From: DASRJG01 sp032124015
GTDB taxonomy: Bacteria; Acidobacteriota; Polarisedimenticolia; Polarisedimenticolales; DASRJG01
NCBI GenBank assembly: GCA_032124015.1
Contig: JAQBEH010000020.1
Location: forward strand, 1 to 64,000
DNA: 64,000 nt
Direction of reading: 5' to 3'
The notes below the pieces were generated by a model. It saw only the letters and a list, made by a program, of their open reading frames with translations, was not told where the DNA came from and did no database searches. Each line of letters begins with the position of its first letter. Positions within the stretch are counted from its first letter, which is position 1. Positions 53,783 through 62,570 of the stretch are shown piece after piece. A program made the position numbers and the translations under genes.

Positions 53783-54469
53783 ATGGCGACGGCGAAAATC
53801 ACGAAAAAAGACATGAAGCAGGACGAGTTCATCGACGGCGTGTTCGACTTCGGCGAATGGCTGGAAGTCCACTGGAAGCGGGTCGCGATCGGAACAGGAG
53901 CCGCCGTCGCGCTCGTGTTGGCGTTCGTCGCGTGGAACGCGATGCGCGAGCACGCGTCCGAGGAGGCGAATCGCCTGCTGGCGACCGGGATCGAGGCATT
54001 TTCCCCCGCGGCCGGGGCGGACGGCCAGCCGCCGGCCCCTCGGTACGCGGAGGCTTTGACTTCCTTCGAGCAGGCCGCGGCCGCAGGCGGGTCGCAGCCG
54101 ATCGGTAACGTGGCCCGGCTACTCCAGGCCCGCACTCTGATCGCGCTCTCGCGCGGCGCGGAGGCGATCCTGGTACTCGAGGGGCTCGTGGCCGGCCGTG
54201 ACAAGGGCCTCGAGGCGGAGGCGAAGGTCATGCTCGCCGAGGCGTCGGAGGCGGCCGGGAACCCGGAGCGCGCCGCCACGCTTCTGGAAGAGCTCGCATC
54301 CCCGGGCAAGGGAGCGACGTACCCGCAAGACGCCGCCTTGCTGCTCCTCGGGGGACTGCGCGAAAGACAAGGAAAAACGGAAGACGCCACGCGGGCCTAC
54401 GCGGACCCGCTCGCGCGTTACCCCCAAAGCCCCTTTGCGGCCGAAGCCAAACTGCGGACCGGCGGCTAG
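53783..54469 (+). CDS. YfgM-like TPR protein with one membrane anchor
   Basis: 228 residues. A cytosolic N-terminus of about 32 residues (KDMKQDEFIDGVFDFGEWLE) precedes a transmembrane helix near residues 35-55 (VAIGTGAAVALVLAFVAWNA). The rest is TPR-like helical repeats (ARLLQARTLIALSRGAEAIL; YPQDAALLLLGGLRERQGKT). YfgM of E. coli is a periplasmic-facing ancillary protein of SecYEG. ATG 53783 is used, 26 bases after the tRNA-Arg. Assignment is by architecture and moderate. Confidence 0.75.
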   Translation: MATAKITKKDMKQDEFIDGVFDFGEWLEVHWKRVAIGTGAAVALVLAFVAWNAMREHASEEANRLLATGIEAFSPAAGADGQPPAPRYAEALTSFEQAAAAGGSQPIGNVARLLQARTLIALSRGAEAILVLEGLVAGRDKGLEAEAKVMLAEASEAAGNPERAATLLEELASPGKGATYPQDAALLLLGGLRERQGKTEDATRAYADPLARYPQSPFAAEAKLRTGG

Positions 54470-54483
54470 AACTTCCGTCGAGG

Positions 54484-54903
54484 TCAGAAGGGGATGTCGT
54501 CCTCGGCGAACCCGCCCGAAGGTTCGCCCGACTCTTCGACCGGCGCCGCGCTCGCCGCGGCCCCCCGGTCGTCGGGACGGCCAAGGAGCTGGAGGCGCTG
54601 GGCCCGCACTTCCGTCGTGTAGCGCTTGTTGCCTTCGCGATCGGTCCACTCACGGGTCTGCAAGGACCCTTCCACGAAGACCGGGCGTCCCTTTTTCAGG
54701 TATTCGCCGGCGATCTCCGCCTGTTTTCCCCAGACGACGATGCGGTGCCACTCGGTTTTTTCTTTCTTTTCACCCGACGGATCGCTCCACCGATCGGTCG
54801 TCGCCATCGTGAAATTGGCGACCGGAGTTCCGCCCTGGGTAAATCGCACCTCGGGGTCGCGTCCGAGGTTTCCGAGCAAGATGACTTTATTGACGCTTGC
54901 CAT
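54484..54903 (-). CDS. ssb: Single-stranded DNA-binding protein
   Basis: 139 residues. The OB-fold begins MASVNKVILLGNLGRDPEVR; TEWHRIVVWGKQAE and KKGRPVFVEGSLQTREW are conserved SSB segments. An Ala/Glu-rich linker ends in the acidic tip DDIPF, which recruits partner proteins such as RecO. Convergent to the YfgM-like gene and divergent from murJ. Confidence 0.97.
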   Translation of the reverse strand: MASVNKVILLGNLGRDPEVRFTQGGTPVANFTMATTDRWSDPSGEKKEKTEWHRIVVWGKQAEIAGEYLKKGRPVFVEGSLQTREWTDREGNKRYTTEVRAQRLQLLGRPDDRGAAASAAPVEESGEPSGGFAEDDIPF

Positions 54904-55057
54904 GATCCGCTCCCTGATCCGCGAGGATCTTTCTGTCGTGGAGGAGGCGCCAGGGACCCGCCGGCGGCCAGCCTGCAGAGACTAACACAGGAACATTCAA
55001 AACGCGACGCGCAGGAGCCGCCGGCGGCGGTAGAATGCGGCGCCTGTTAAGACTCCC

Positions 55058-56659
55058 ATGAGCGAACGCCCCAGCCTTCTCAGAAGCGCCGGCTCGATCA
55101 GTCTGGCGACCGCGATGAGCCGCGTGCTCGGGTTGGTGCGGGAACAGGTGCAGTCCTACTACTTCGGCGCGGGGTTCGTCACCGACGCGTTCCTCGCCGC
55201 GTTTCGCATCCCGAACCTCCTTCGAGACCTGTTCGCCGAGGGGGCGCTGTCGTCGGCGTTCGTGCCGACTTTCACCGCGATCAAAGAGCGCGACGGACCC
55301 GACGCCGCGTGGCGTCTCGCGAACAGACTCTTCACGGTGCTCGCCGTGATCCTGAGCGCCGTTACGCTCGGGATCTTCCTGTTCGCGCCGTGGATCATGG
55401 GCGTCTACGCCGCAGGGTTCACGCCCGAGAAACTGAAACTCGCCGTCACGATGACCCGCATCCTCGCGCCGTTCCTCCTGGCGGTCGCGGTGGCCGCCGT
55501 GGCGATGGGCATCCTGAACACCTACGGTCGTTTCTTCGTGCCGGCTTTGGCTCCTGCCCTGCTCAACGTCGCCGCGATCCTCAGCGTGGTCGTTTTGAGC
55601 CCGGTCTTGTTTCACTTCGGATGGCCGGGTGGACTGGCGTTGGCCGTGGGCGCGATGATCGGCGGGGTCCTTCAGTTCGGCATCCAGATCCCACCCTTGC
55701 GCACGCTCGGATTCCGTTTCCGGGTCGATTGGGCGCCCCGGGACCCGGGCCTCGTGCGCATCGCCTGGCTGATGCTTCCCGCCACGATCGGCCAGGCCGC
55801 AACGCAGATCAATTTCCTGGTCGATACCTGGCTGGCCTCCCGTTACGGGAACGGCCCCATCACCTGGCTGTCCCTCGCGTTCCGGCTCATTCAACTGCCG
55901 ATCGGCCTGTTCGGCGTCGCGATCGGGATGGCGAACCTGGCGCGCGTGTCGCGAGATGCCGCGGCGGGCGACCACGAGGGACTGCGCGCGAACCTCTCCG
56001 CCGCGCTGCGCGCGGTGGCGCTCCTGGCGCTTCCGGCCACTGCGGGGCTCGTCGCGCTCCGCGAGCCGATCATTCAGGTGATTTTCGAGCACGGCCGCTT
56101 CGACCACACCTCGACCTTGAATACCGCCGCCGCGTTGCTGTGCTACGCGCTCGGCCTTTACGCCTACGCGGTCACGAAGATCCAGGTGCCGACCTTCTAC
56201 GCACTGGGCGACACCCGGGTGCCGGTCGTGGCGTCGACGCTCGCGGTCGTCTCCAAGCTCGCGGCCAACGGCGCGTTCGTGTTCGCGCTCCCGATGCTCG
56301 GCGTCAACCCGTTTCTCGGCCTGGCCTTGTCCACGTCGGTGGCCGCGTGGACCAACTTCGGCATCCTCGCGTGGGGCCTGCGCAAACGCGCGGGATCGAT
56401 CGCCGGACACGGCGTCTTGCGCGCAACGTTCGCCATGGTGGGGGTCTCGGCCGCGACGGGGCTCTTCTGCGGCGGCACGCACGCGGCGCTCGTCCATGTC
56501 GCCCCCGGGGGGGCTCTCGCCGGCGAGATCGCGCGCCTGGCGGTTGCCGTTTCGGTCGGGGTCGCGACGACGGTGGGCGGAGCGCTTGCGCTGCGCGTGC
56601 CGGAAGCCCACGCGTTCGCCGCCGCCTTGTCGCGCCTATTGCGGCGAGGCACGCGATGA
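55058..56659 (+). CDS. murJ: Lipid II flippase MurJ
   Basis: Polytopic MviN/MurJ protein that flips lipid II across the inner membrane for peptidoglycan synthesis. It begins LLRSAGSISLATAMSRVLGL with VREQ and contains DAFLAAFRIPNLLRDLFAEG and GALSSAFVPTF, the MurJ signature. 533 residues with about 14 hydrophobic segments. A TAGAAT -10-like hexamer at 55031-55036 lacks a good -35. The stop overlaps dtd by 4 bases. Confidence 0.95.
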   Translation: MSERPSLLRSAGSISLATAMSRVLGLVREQVQSYYFGAGFVTDAFLAAFRIPNLLRDLFAEGALSSAFVPTFTAIKERDGPDAAWRLANRLFTVLAVILSAVTLGIFLFAPWIMGVYAAGFTPEKLKLAVTMTRILAPFLLAVAVAAVAMGILNTYGRFFVPALAPALLNVAAILSVVVLSPVLFHFGWPGGLALAVGAMIGGVLQFGIQIPPLRTLGFRFRVDWAPRDPGLVRIAWLMLPATIGQAATQINFLVDTWLASRYGNGPITWLSLAFRLIQLPIGLFGVAIGMANLARVSRDAAAGDHEGLRANLSAALRAVALLALPATAGLVALREPIIQVIFEHGRFDHTSTLNTAAALLCYALGLYAYAVTKIQVPTFYALGDTRVPVVASTLAVVSKLAANGAFVFALPMLGVNPFLGLALSTSVAAWTNFGILAWGLRKRAGSIAGHGVLRATFAMVGVSAATGLFCGGTHAALVHVAPGGALAGEIARLAVAVSVGVATTVGGALALRVPEAHAFAAALSRLLRRGTR

Positions 56660-57111
56660 AGGTTTTGCTCCAGCGCGTGTCCCGGGCGTCGGTGCGCGTC
56701 GACGGCGCGACCGTCTCGTCGATTGCGCGAGGACTCGTCGTGTTCCTCGGCATCGAGGAGGGCGACGACGTCGACGACGCCGTGTGGAACGCGGAAAAAA
56801 CAGCCCAACTCAGGATCTTCCCCGACGCGGACGGACGGATGAACCTCGGCGTTGTGGATATCCGTGGCGACGTGCTCGTGGTATCGCAGTTCACACTAGC
56901 CGCCTCGACGCGGCGCGGGCGCCGGCCGTCGTTCGCATCCGCCGCCGAACCCGAGCTGGCGGAACGCCTGTACGAGCGCTTCGTCGCGGCGCTTCGGGAC
57001 CGCGGCCTCATCGTCGCGACGGGGACGTTTCGCGCGATGATGGAGGTCGAACTGGTCAACGACGGCCCGGTCACCGTGCTTCTCGATCCGCGAGAGGCGA
57101 CACCCCGGTGA
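56656..57111 (+). CDS. dtd: D-aminoacyl-tRNA deacylase
   Basis: Removes D-amino acids (and glycine) mischarged on tRNA. It shows MKVLLQRVSRASVRVDG at the start, the active-site motif VVSQFTLAA and the C-terminal VNDGPVTVLLD with the Gly-Pro cis motif. 151 residues, normal. ATG 56656 overlaps the murJ stop; its own stop overlaps the xer gene by 4 bases. Confidence 0.95.
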   Translation: MKVLLQRVSRASVRVDGATVSSIARGLVVFLGIEEGDDVDDAVWNAEKTAQLRIFPDADGRMNLGVVDIRGDVLVVSQFTLAASTRRGRRPSFASAAEPELAERLYERFVAALRDRGLIVATGTFRAMMEVELVNDGPVTVLLDPREATPR

Positions 57112-58025
57112 CCCCCAATCGGCGAACGGACGTCACCCCCCATCCGCCGGACGCCACGCTCGAAGCGTGGCTCGATCATCTGGCGGCCGAGCGAGGGCTC
57201 GCCCGAAACAGCGTGGCTGCGTACCGGCGTGACCTCCAGGCGCTCTCCCGCCAACTCACGGGGCGGGGCCTCTCCTCTTGCGGGCAGGACGATCTCCTCC
57301 TCGCGCTTCGCAAGATGCGCACCGCCGGTCGATCGCCTCGTTCGGTGGCGCGGTGGCTCGTCGCGGTGCGCGGGTTTTTCGGATGGCTCGCGCAGGAGGG
57401 GACGATCGACGAGAATCCCGCCGCCCGCCTCGAGCCTCCCAAGGTCTGGAAGACTCTCCCCAAGGTTCTTGACGGCTCCGACGTGGAACGACTGCTTTAC
57501 GCCCCCGACCGCGCAAATCCGCGCGGCGCGCGCGACGCGGCGATGCTCGAGGTGCTTTACGCGACCGGACTGCGGGCGAGCGAACTGGTCGGGCTGCGAC
57601 TCCGTGACCTGCGCCTCGACGCCGGATACCTCAGTTGCGTCGGCAAGGGGTCGAAAGAGCGGGTCGTCCCTCTGGGTGCCGAGGCGATTTCTGCCCTTTC
57701 GGCCTACCTCGCGTCGGGCCGCGAGGCACTTCTTTCGGGAAAGCGCTCGGATGCGGTTTTCGTCGGACGCGCCGGAGCGCCATTGAGCCGGCAGGGGTTC
57801 TGGAAGCTGATCAAGGCCCACGGGCGCCGGGCCGGGATACGAGCCTCGCTCTCCCCGCACGTCGTACGGCATTCGTTCGCGACGCATCTCCTCGAAAACG
57901 GCGCCGATTTGCGGGTGGTGCAGATGCTGCTGGGTCACGCCGACATCTCGACCACGCAGATCTACACGCACGTGAATCGCGAGCGCCTCAAGAGGCTTTA
58001 CCGCGACTTTCATCCGCGCGCTTGA
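57108..58025 (+). CDS. Tyrosine recombinase XerC/XerD
   Basis: Site-specific recombinase that resolves chromosome dimers at dif. The catalytic set is complete: Arg156 in GLRASEL, Lys in GKGSKER, His251-x2-Arg254 in HVVRHSF, His277 in LGHADIS and Tyr286 in IYTHV. The N-terminal SAM-like domain is at residues 15-100. 305 residues, the length of XerC/D. GTG 57108 overlaps dtd. Placed in a housekeeping operon with no integrase-like context, it is more likely the dif recombinase than a mobile element integrase. XerC or XerD cannot be decided. Confidence 0.92.
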   Translation: MTPNRRTDVTPHPPDATLEAWLDHLAAERGLARNSVAAYRRDLQALSRQLTGRGLSSCGQDDLLLALRKMRTAGRSPRSVARWLVAVRGFFGWLAQEGTIDENPAARLEPPKVWKTLPKVLDGSDVERLLYAPDRANPRGARDAAMLEVLYATGLRASELVGLRLRDLRLDAGYLSCVGKGSKERVVPLGAEAISALSAYLASGREALLSGKRSDAVFVGRAGAPLSRQGFWKLIKAHGRRAGIRASLSPHVVRHSFATHLLENGADLRVVQMLLGHADISTTQIYTHVNRERLKRLYRDFHPRA

Positions 58026-58057
58026 CACACGTCCTCGCGGTCGACTATTTCTGAGGG

Positions 58058-59017
58058 GTGGACGAGGACGCTTTCGAAGAACCGATCCTGGAGCTCGAGC
58101 GTCGCGTCGAGTCGTTGTCCGGCATGGGCGACGACGTCGCGACGCAGCGCAAGCGCGAACAACTCGAGGTCGAGCTCCACGCAGCGCGGGAAAAGGTGTT
58201 CGCCTCCCTCACCCCCTGGCAGAAAACGCTCGTCGCCCGCCATCCTCGCCGCCCCTTCACGCTCGACTACGTGCGATACCTGGTGGAAGGGTTCGTCGAG
58301 ATCCACGGCGATCGCCGCTACGCCGACGACCCGGCGATCGTCGCGGGCTTTGGTTCGTTTCGGGGGCGTCCCGTGCTCGTCATCGGGCATCAGAAGGGGC
58401 GGGACACGAAAGAGAAAATCGTCCGCAATTTCGGCATGCCGCGGCCCGAGGGCTATCGCAAGGCGCTGCGCGCGATGCGGCTCGCGGAGAAATTCCGTCG
58501 CCCCGTGCTCACGTTCATCGACACGCCCGGAGCCTATCCGGGGATCGGCGCAGAGGAGCGGGGTCAAGCGGAAGCGATCGCCCTCAACCTCCGTGAGATG
58601 GCGCGCATCAAGGTTCCGATCCTGGTGACCGTCACCGGGGAAGGGGGGAGCGGGGGCGCGCTCGCCATCGGCGTGGGCGATCGGGTCAACATGCTCGAGT
58701 TCGCCGTGTACTCCGTGATCTCTCCGGAGGGTTGCGCCGCCATTCTCTGGCGCGATGGGTCCCGGTCGCGTGATGCGGCGCGCGCCATGAAGATGACGGC
58801 TCCCGATTTGTTGGCCTTGGACGTCGCCGATGAGATCGTCCCCGAGGTCGTCGGCGGCGCCCACGTCGATCCCGCCCGCCAGGCGGTCCTTCTGGGAGAA
58901 GTGCTCGAACGCCAGCTCACCGAACTCGAGCGCGCCTCCCCCGAGGCTCTGGTGGCCTCCCGGTACAGTCGTTTCAGACGCATCGGCCGTTTTGCCGCAC
59001 CCCAGGTTCCCGGCTAG
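58058..59017 (+). CDS. accA: Acetyl-CoA carboxylase carboxyltransferase subunit alpha
   Basis: With AccD forms the carboxyltransferase half of acetyl-CoA carboxylase, making malonyl-CoA for fatty acid synthesis. It begins with a coiled-coil segment (ILELERRVESLSG), then RHPRRPFTLDYV, IGHQKGRDTKEKI, NFGMPRPEGYRKALR, TPGAYPGIGAEERGQ and GEGGSGGALAIGVGD, the AccA signature. 319 residues. GTG 58058 follows GAGGGG. Convergent to mazG, overlapping by 4 bases. Confidence 0.96.
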   Translation: MDEDAFEEPILELERRVESLSGMGDDVATQRKREQLEVELHAAREKVFASLTPWQKTLVARHPRRPFTLDYVRYLVEGFVEIHGDRRYADDPAIVAGFGSFRGRPVLVIGHQKGRDTKEKIVRNFGMPRPEGYRKALRAMRLAEKFRRPVLTFIDTPGAYPGIGAEERGQAEAIALNLREMARIKVPILVTVTGEGGSGGALAIGVGDRVNMLEFAVYSVISPEGCAAILWRDGSRSRDAARAMKMTAPDLLALDVADEIVPEVVGGAHVDPARQAVLLGEVLERQLTELERASPEALVASRYSRFRRIGRFAAPQVPG

Positions 59018-59823
59018 CCCTGCTCCCGCGCTCGGTCGGCCTTGACCTCGTTCCACAGACGGTCCATGAGCGCCAGCCCAGCGTCTTCGATCGGGATGCC
59101 GAGGCGTCGCAACTCATCCTCGACCCGGGTGAATCGGGTGTGGAACTTCGCATTCGCGGCGGCCAACGCCTGGTCGGCATCGACGTCGAGCCGACGCGCC
59201 AGCATGGCCAGAGTGAACAGCGCGTCACCGATCTCCTCGCGGACGGCCTCGCGGTCGCCCGAGGCGACGGCGGCGCGCAGTTCGGCGGCCTCCTCGTCGA
59301 GCTTCGCGAGGACGTCCTTATCCTCGCGCCAATCGAAGCCGACCCGGGCCGCCTTCGTGCCCAGCCGCTGAGCCTTCACGAGAGGGGGGAGCGCCGGCGG
59401 GATCCCGGAGAGCACCGAGACGTCCGCGTCGAGCTTTCCAGCGTTCTGCTTTTCGGTCTTCTTGATCTCCTCCCAGCGCACCAAAACCTCCACCGAGCTG
59501 GTCGCTTTGTCCTCCCCGAAGACGTGCGGATGGCGGCGGACCATCTTGGCCGCGATCCCCTCGACCACGTCGCTCGCCGCAAAGGCGCGATCCTCCGTCG
59601 CCAGTCGAGCCAGAAAGACGATCTGAAACAGGAGGTCCCCCAGCTCCTCCCGGAGACCCGGGAGGTCCGCTCGGTCGAGAGCGTCGACCACTTCGTAACA
59701 CTCCTCGATCAAATAGCCGCGCAACGTCGCGTAGGTTTGCTCCCGGTCCCAGGGGCAACCGCCGGGATCGCGCAGGCGGTCCATGATCGCCACGAGGTCT
59801 TCAAAACTGCGGAGGGAGGCCAT
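59014..59823 (-). CDS. mazG: Nucleoside triphosphate pyrophosphohydrolase MazG
   Basis: Hydrolyses (d)NTPs to NMP and pyrophosphate, a house-cleaning enzyme. Two MazG domains are visible: MDRLRDPGGCPWDREQTYAT, then EECYEVVDALD and REELGDLLFQIVF, and a second EEIGDALFTLAML. KLDEEAAELR precedes the second. 269 residues. ATG 59823 with GGAG upstream is preferred to a longer in-frame start at 59898. Confidence 0.93.
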   Translation of the reverse strand: MASLRSFEDLVAIMDRLRDPGGCPWDREQTYATLRGYLIEECYEVVDALDRADLPGLREELGDLLFQIVFLARLATEDRAFAASDVVEGIAAKMVRRHPHVFGEDKATSSVEVLVRWEEIKKTEKQNAGKLDADVSVLSGIPPALPPLVKAQRLGTKAARVGFDWREDKDVLAKLDEEAAELRAAVASGDREAVREEIGDALFTLAMLARRLDVDADQALAAANAKFHTRFTRVEDELRRLGIPIEDAGLALMDRLWNEVKADRAREQG

Positions 59824-59987
59824 GGTCGGTCTCCTTGACTTGACTCGGAGCGGGTTACATCTTTCGCAAGCGGCCGGAGTCAGGGTGGCTTGCGGCACGC
59901 CGACTTTCGTTTTGATTACGCCGAAAGTCGAATGGTACCATCGCGCTCACGCGCGGCGTCTTGTTGTCGCTGCGCGGGGAGGCGTGT

Positions 59988-60458
59988 ATGGCCGCGGGAG
60001 AGAATCCGGAGGAGACGGGACAGGACGAACAGACGCCCAGCATCAAGGTCACCGACAGGCGGCATTTCACGCTTGACGGGGAGCGTCGCACCGAAGTCGA
60101 CGAAGATCCCGAATTGGCTACTCCCGTTGGAGTTCAGCCCATTCCGGGGGAAACGAGACCACCGGAGAGCGACACCCAGTTCGAGCACCGTCCGTTGGAC
60201 GAGCCGGCGGGCGTGGATTTCACGATGTTGATCAACGCCATGGCGCAACCGGCGTTGCTCTACCTCGGTGAAATTCCACATCCGGCGACCGGGAAACCGA
60301 CCTTGGACCTCGAGGGGGCACGCTTGCAGATCGACATGCTCGACCTGCTCCGCGTGAAATGCCGGGGCAATCTGACTCCCCAGGAAGACAACCTCCTGGA
60401 GAGTGTTCTGCACCAGCTCAGGATGCGATACGTCGCGCGGTCGGGAACGGCCGGCTAG
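59988..60458 (+). CDS. DUF1844 domain protein
   Basis: 156 residues. The first 70 are hydrophilic, with many Glu, Asp, Pro and Arg. Residues 80-155 match DUF1844: FTMLINAMAQPALLYLGEIP, LQIDMLDLLRVKCRGNL and LHQLRMRYV. The family is widespread in delta-proteobacteria, Acidobacteriota and Planctomycetota and has no known function. ATG 59988 follows GGGGAGG. No terminator is seen before the next gene (75 bases on). Confidence 0.85.
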   Translation: MAAGENPEETGQDEQTPSIKVTDRRHFTLDGERRTEVDEDPELATPVGVQPIPGETRPPESDTQFEHRPLDEPAGVDFTMLINAMAQPALLYLGEIPHPATGKPTLDLEGARLQIDMLDLLRVKCRGNLTPQEDNLLESVLHQLRMRYVARSGTAG

Positions 60459-60532
60459 CGTTCGTCGAACCCGACCCTTCGGGCTCGCGTGAACGCCGGA
60501 CGCCGGGCGCGCGAGAAGGAGTCGGGGCCCCA

Positions 60533-62569
60533 GTGAGCTGTCGACCCGAACGAGCGTTCGCCGCGGTGTTGGTCGCGCTGATCTCCTGGGGCGCGACCCC
60601 CGTCGCTCGCGCGACGATCGACCACGGCGTGATCCGGCTCGCGCCCCCAACCGAGTCGGCTGAACAAGAATCCCCGATAGACCCCGAGCCCGGGCCGCGT
60701 TCGGACGCGCGCCGCGGTTTTGACGTGACGGCCTTCGACAGCCGGTTCGAGAGCCTCTGGTTCCAACGCAAGGTCTACCAGGCCGAGGGTCGGGACGAGG
60801 AGGTCGCCCGCCAGTCCGATTCGATCCGTGACTTCGTCAGCGAAGAGGGCGTGCGGCGCCTCGAAGTGCCGGCCGGCGCCCTCCTGATCGAATCCCGTGA
60901 CTGGCTCCGCGAGGGCAGCTACGACAAAGCGCTGGCGTCGCTCACGCTCGCCGAGACCCTCGATCCGGGGCGCCCCCAGATCACGCGAGCCCGGGCGCAG
61001 GTGCTCTGGGCGTCCGGATCCGGGGCGCTCGCTGCCGGTTCCGAGTGGTTGCGCGCGATGCGCGGCGCCGTCATGGCCGCGATTCGCGATCTGCATTTCG
61101 TGCACGGGTCCGCGCTCGTCGTCCTCGTCGCCGTTCTTTGCGGAATCGCTCTGTTTTCCTTGCTCATGATGCTCCGCTACCAGGTGGTGCTCCGCCATGA
61201 CGTCGAGGAGTGGTTGATTCGAAGCGACCGGGAGTCGTGGGCGAAAGCCGGCGGGTGGGCCGTGCTGCTGCTTCCATTCGTCCTCTGGGTCGGCGCCGGC
61301 TGGGTCGCGATCTACTGGATCGCCGCGATGTTCCGTTACATGAGGCGCGGCGAGCGCGCGCTGGCCGCGCTGCTGCTCGTCGCCACCGCTCTGGCGCTCC
61401 CGGCCTATCGTTTCGCCGTCGGGCTCTACGGACTCGCCGCCGACCCGACGATGCGGACGACGATCGCCGCGGGCAACGGGGGATACGATCCGGACCGGAT
61501 CGTCGCGTTGCGCGAGTTGGTCGACACCCACCCCGACGATCCGATGTATCGGTTCCTTCTCGCCGGGCTTTACAAGAACGGACGTTTTTTCGAGGACGCG
61601 TTTCTGGAGTACAGACGGGTCCTCGAAGAGGCGCCGTCGACCTATCAGGCGCGGATCAACCTTGGAAACATCTACTTCACGATCGGCCAATACGGCGAGG
61701 CCATCTCGAACTACCGGCGGGCCTTGGACATCCGTCCGAACTCCGCCCTGGCGTACTACGACATGTACCTGGCGCAGTCAGACTCCTTCAAGCTCAAGGA
61801 AGCCACCGAGTCCCTCGCGTCCGCCCGCCGCCTCGACCCCGCCCAGACGACGGCTTGGCTCACATCGGACAGCCGAGAGGGCCGTGGCCCCAAGGCGATC
61901 GACGCCGTGATCGACTTCGACTCGATCTGGCGGGCGACGGTCGAGGGGCGAAGCCTCAGATCGTGGCTCGACGCCGAACCGGAACAGGGTCACTGGACCC
62001 CGGCGCTCGCGGGTCTCGCCAATATCACGAGCATCCTCGCTTTCACGGGACTCCTCGCGTGCGGCGTGACCGTCGCGATGTTCCGCGGGAGCCACCCCGC
62101 ACAGCGATGCACGCGCTGCGGCCAGCCCTTCTGCGCGCACTGCAAATCCGCACGCGACGGCCCCGACTATTGCAGTCAATGCGTGCACCTGTTCGTGTTG
62201 GGAGACGGCCTCGCACCGGAAACCAAGAGCATGAAGCTGTACCAGATCGAGCGGTATGACACGCGAAATCGGCGCGTGCGGCGCTTCGCCTCCGTCATCT
62301 TTCCGGGCGCGGCGCACCTTCTGACCGGTCGCGCGTGGCTCGGCTGCGGATTGCTGATGCTCTGGCTGCTCGCATGGATCGGCGGTTTCCCACAGGGTTT
62401 GACGCCCCTCGAGCGCCTGCTCGGCATGAGCGTTCACCTCGCGGGGCTCCGACCGGCGTCCATTCCGGATGTGTTCGGCCTCGACGCGGTGCTCTTGCTC
62501 GCCATTCCCTTGGGGATCGCGGTGTGGCTCGCCGGGAACGCCGGCCTCTCCCGGATGCGGAGGGTCTGA
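60533..62569 (+). CDS. Membrane protein with TPR repeats and a zinc-ribbon
   Basis: 678 residues; no family is recognised as a whole. A hydrophobic N-terminus (FAAVLVALISWGATPVARA) resembles a signal peptide. Residues 60-170 are helical. Transmembrane segments lie near 195-220 and 240-310. Residues 325-440 have TPR-like units (YQARINLGNIYFTIGQYGEA; ISNYRRALDIRPNSALAYYD). Near residue 525 a cysteine-rich segment CTRCGQPFCAHC, then CSQC, looks like a zinc ribbon. Three more hydrophobic segments close the protein. GTG 60533 has AAGGAG upstream. It runs into the next gene with a 1-base gap. Confidence 0.7.
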   Translation: MSCRPERAFAAVLVALISWGATPVARATIDHGVIRLAPPTESAEQESPIDPEPGPRSDARRGFDVTAFDSRFESLWFQRKVYQAEGRDEEVARQSDSIRDFVSEEGVRRLEVPAGALLIESRDWLREGSYDKALASLTLAETLDPGRPQITRARAQVLWASGSGALAAGSEWLRAMRGAVMAAIRDLHFVHGSALVVLVAVLCGIALFSLLMMLRYQVVLRHDVEEWLIRSDRESWAKAGGWAVLLLPFVLWVGAGWVAIYWIAAMFRYMRRGERALAALLLVATALALPAYRFAVGLYGLAADPTMRTTIAAGNGGYDPDRIVALRELVDTHPDDPMYRFLLAGLYKNGRFFEDAFLEYRRVLEEAPSTYQARINLGNIYFTIGQYGEAISNYRRALDIRPNSALAYYDMYLAQSDSFKLKEATESLASARRLDPAQTTAWLTSDSREGRGPKAIDAVIDFDSIWRATVEGRSLRSWLDAEPEQGHWTPALAGLANITSILAFTGLLACGVTVAMFRGSHPAQRCTRCGQPFCAHCKSARDGPDYCSQCVHLFVLGDGLAPETKSMKLYQIERYDTRNRRVRRFASVIFPGAAHLLTGRAWLGCGLLMLWLLAWIGGFPQGLTPLERLLGMSVHLAGLRPASIPDVFGLDAVLLLAIPLGIAVWLAGNAGLSRMRRV

Positions 62570-62570
62570 G

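Noticed and set aside
54887..56611. 574-codon minus-strand frame opposite murJ
   Set aside because: It is a shadow of murJ with no family signal and conflicts with the ssb start.
57108..58025. Tyrosine recombinase as a mobile-element integrase
   Set aside because: It sits in an overlapping housekeeping operon and has XerC/D length and motifs; there is no att site or cargo around it.
58022..58051. Promoter for accA starting at TTGACA
   Set aside because: The -35 is perfect, but no hexamer 16-18 bases downstream resembles TATAAT well enough.
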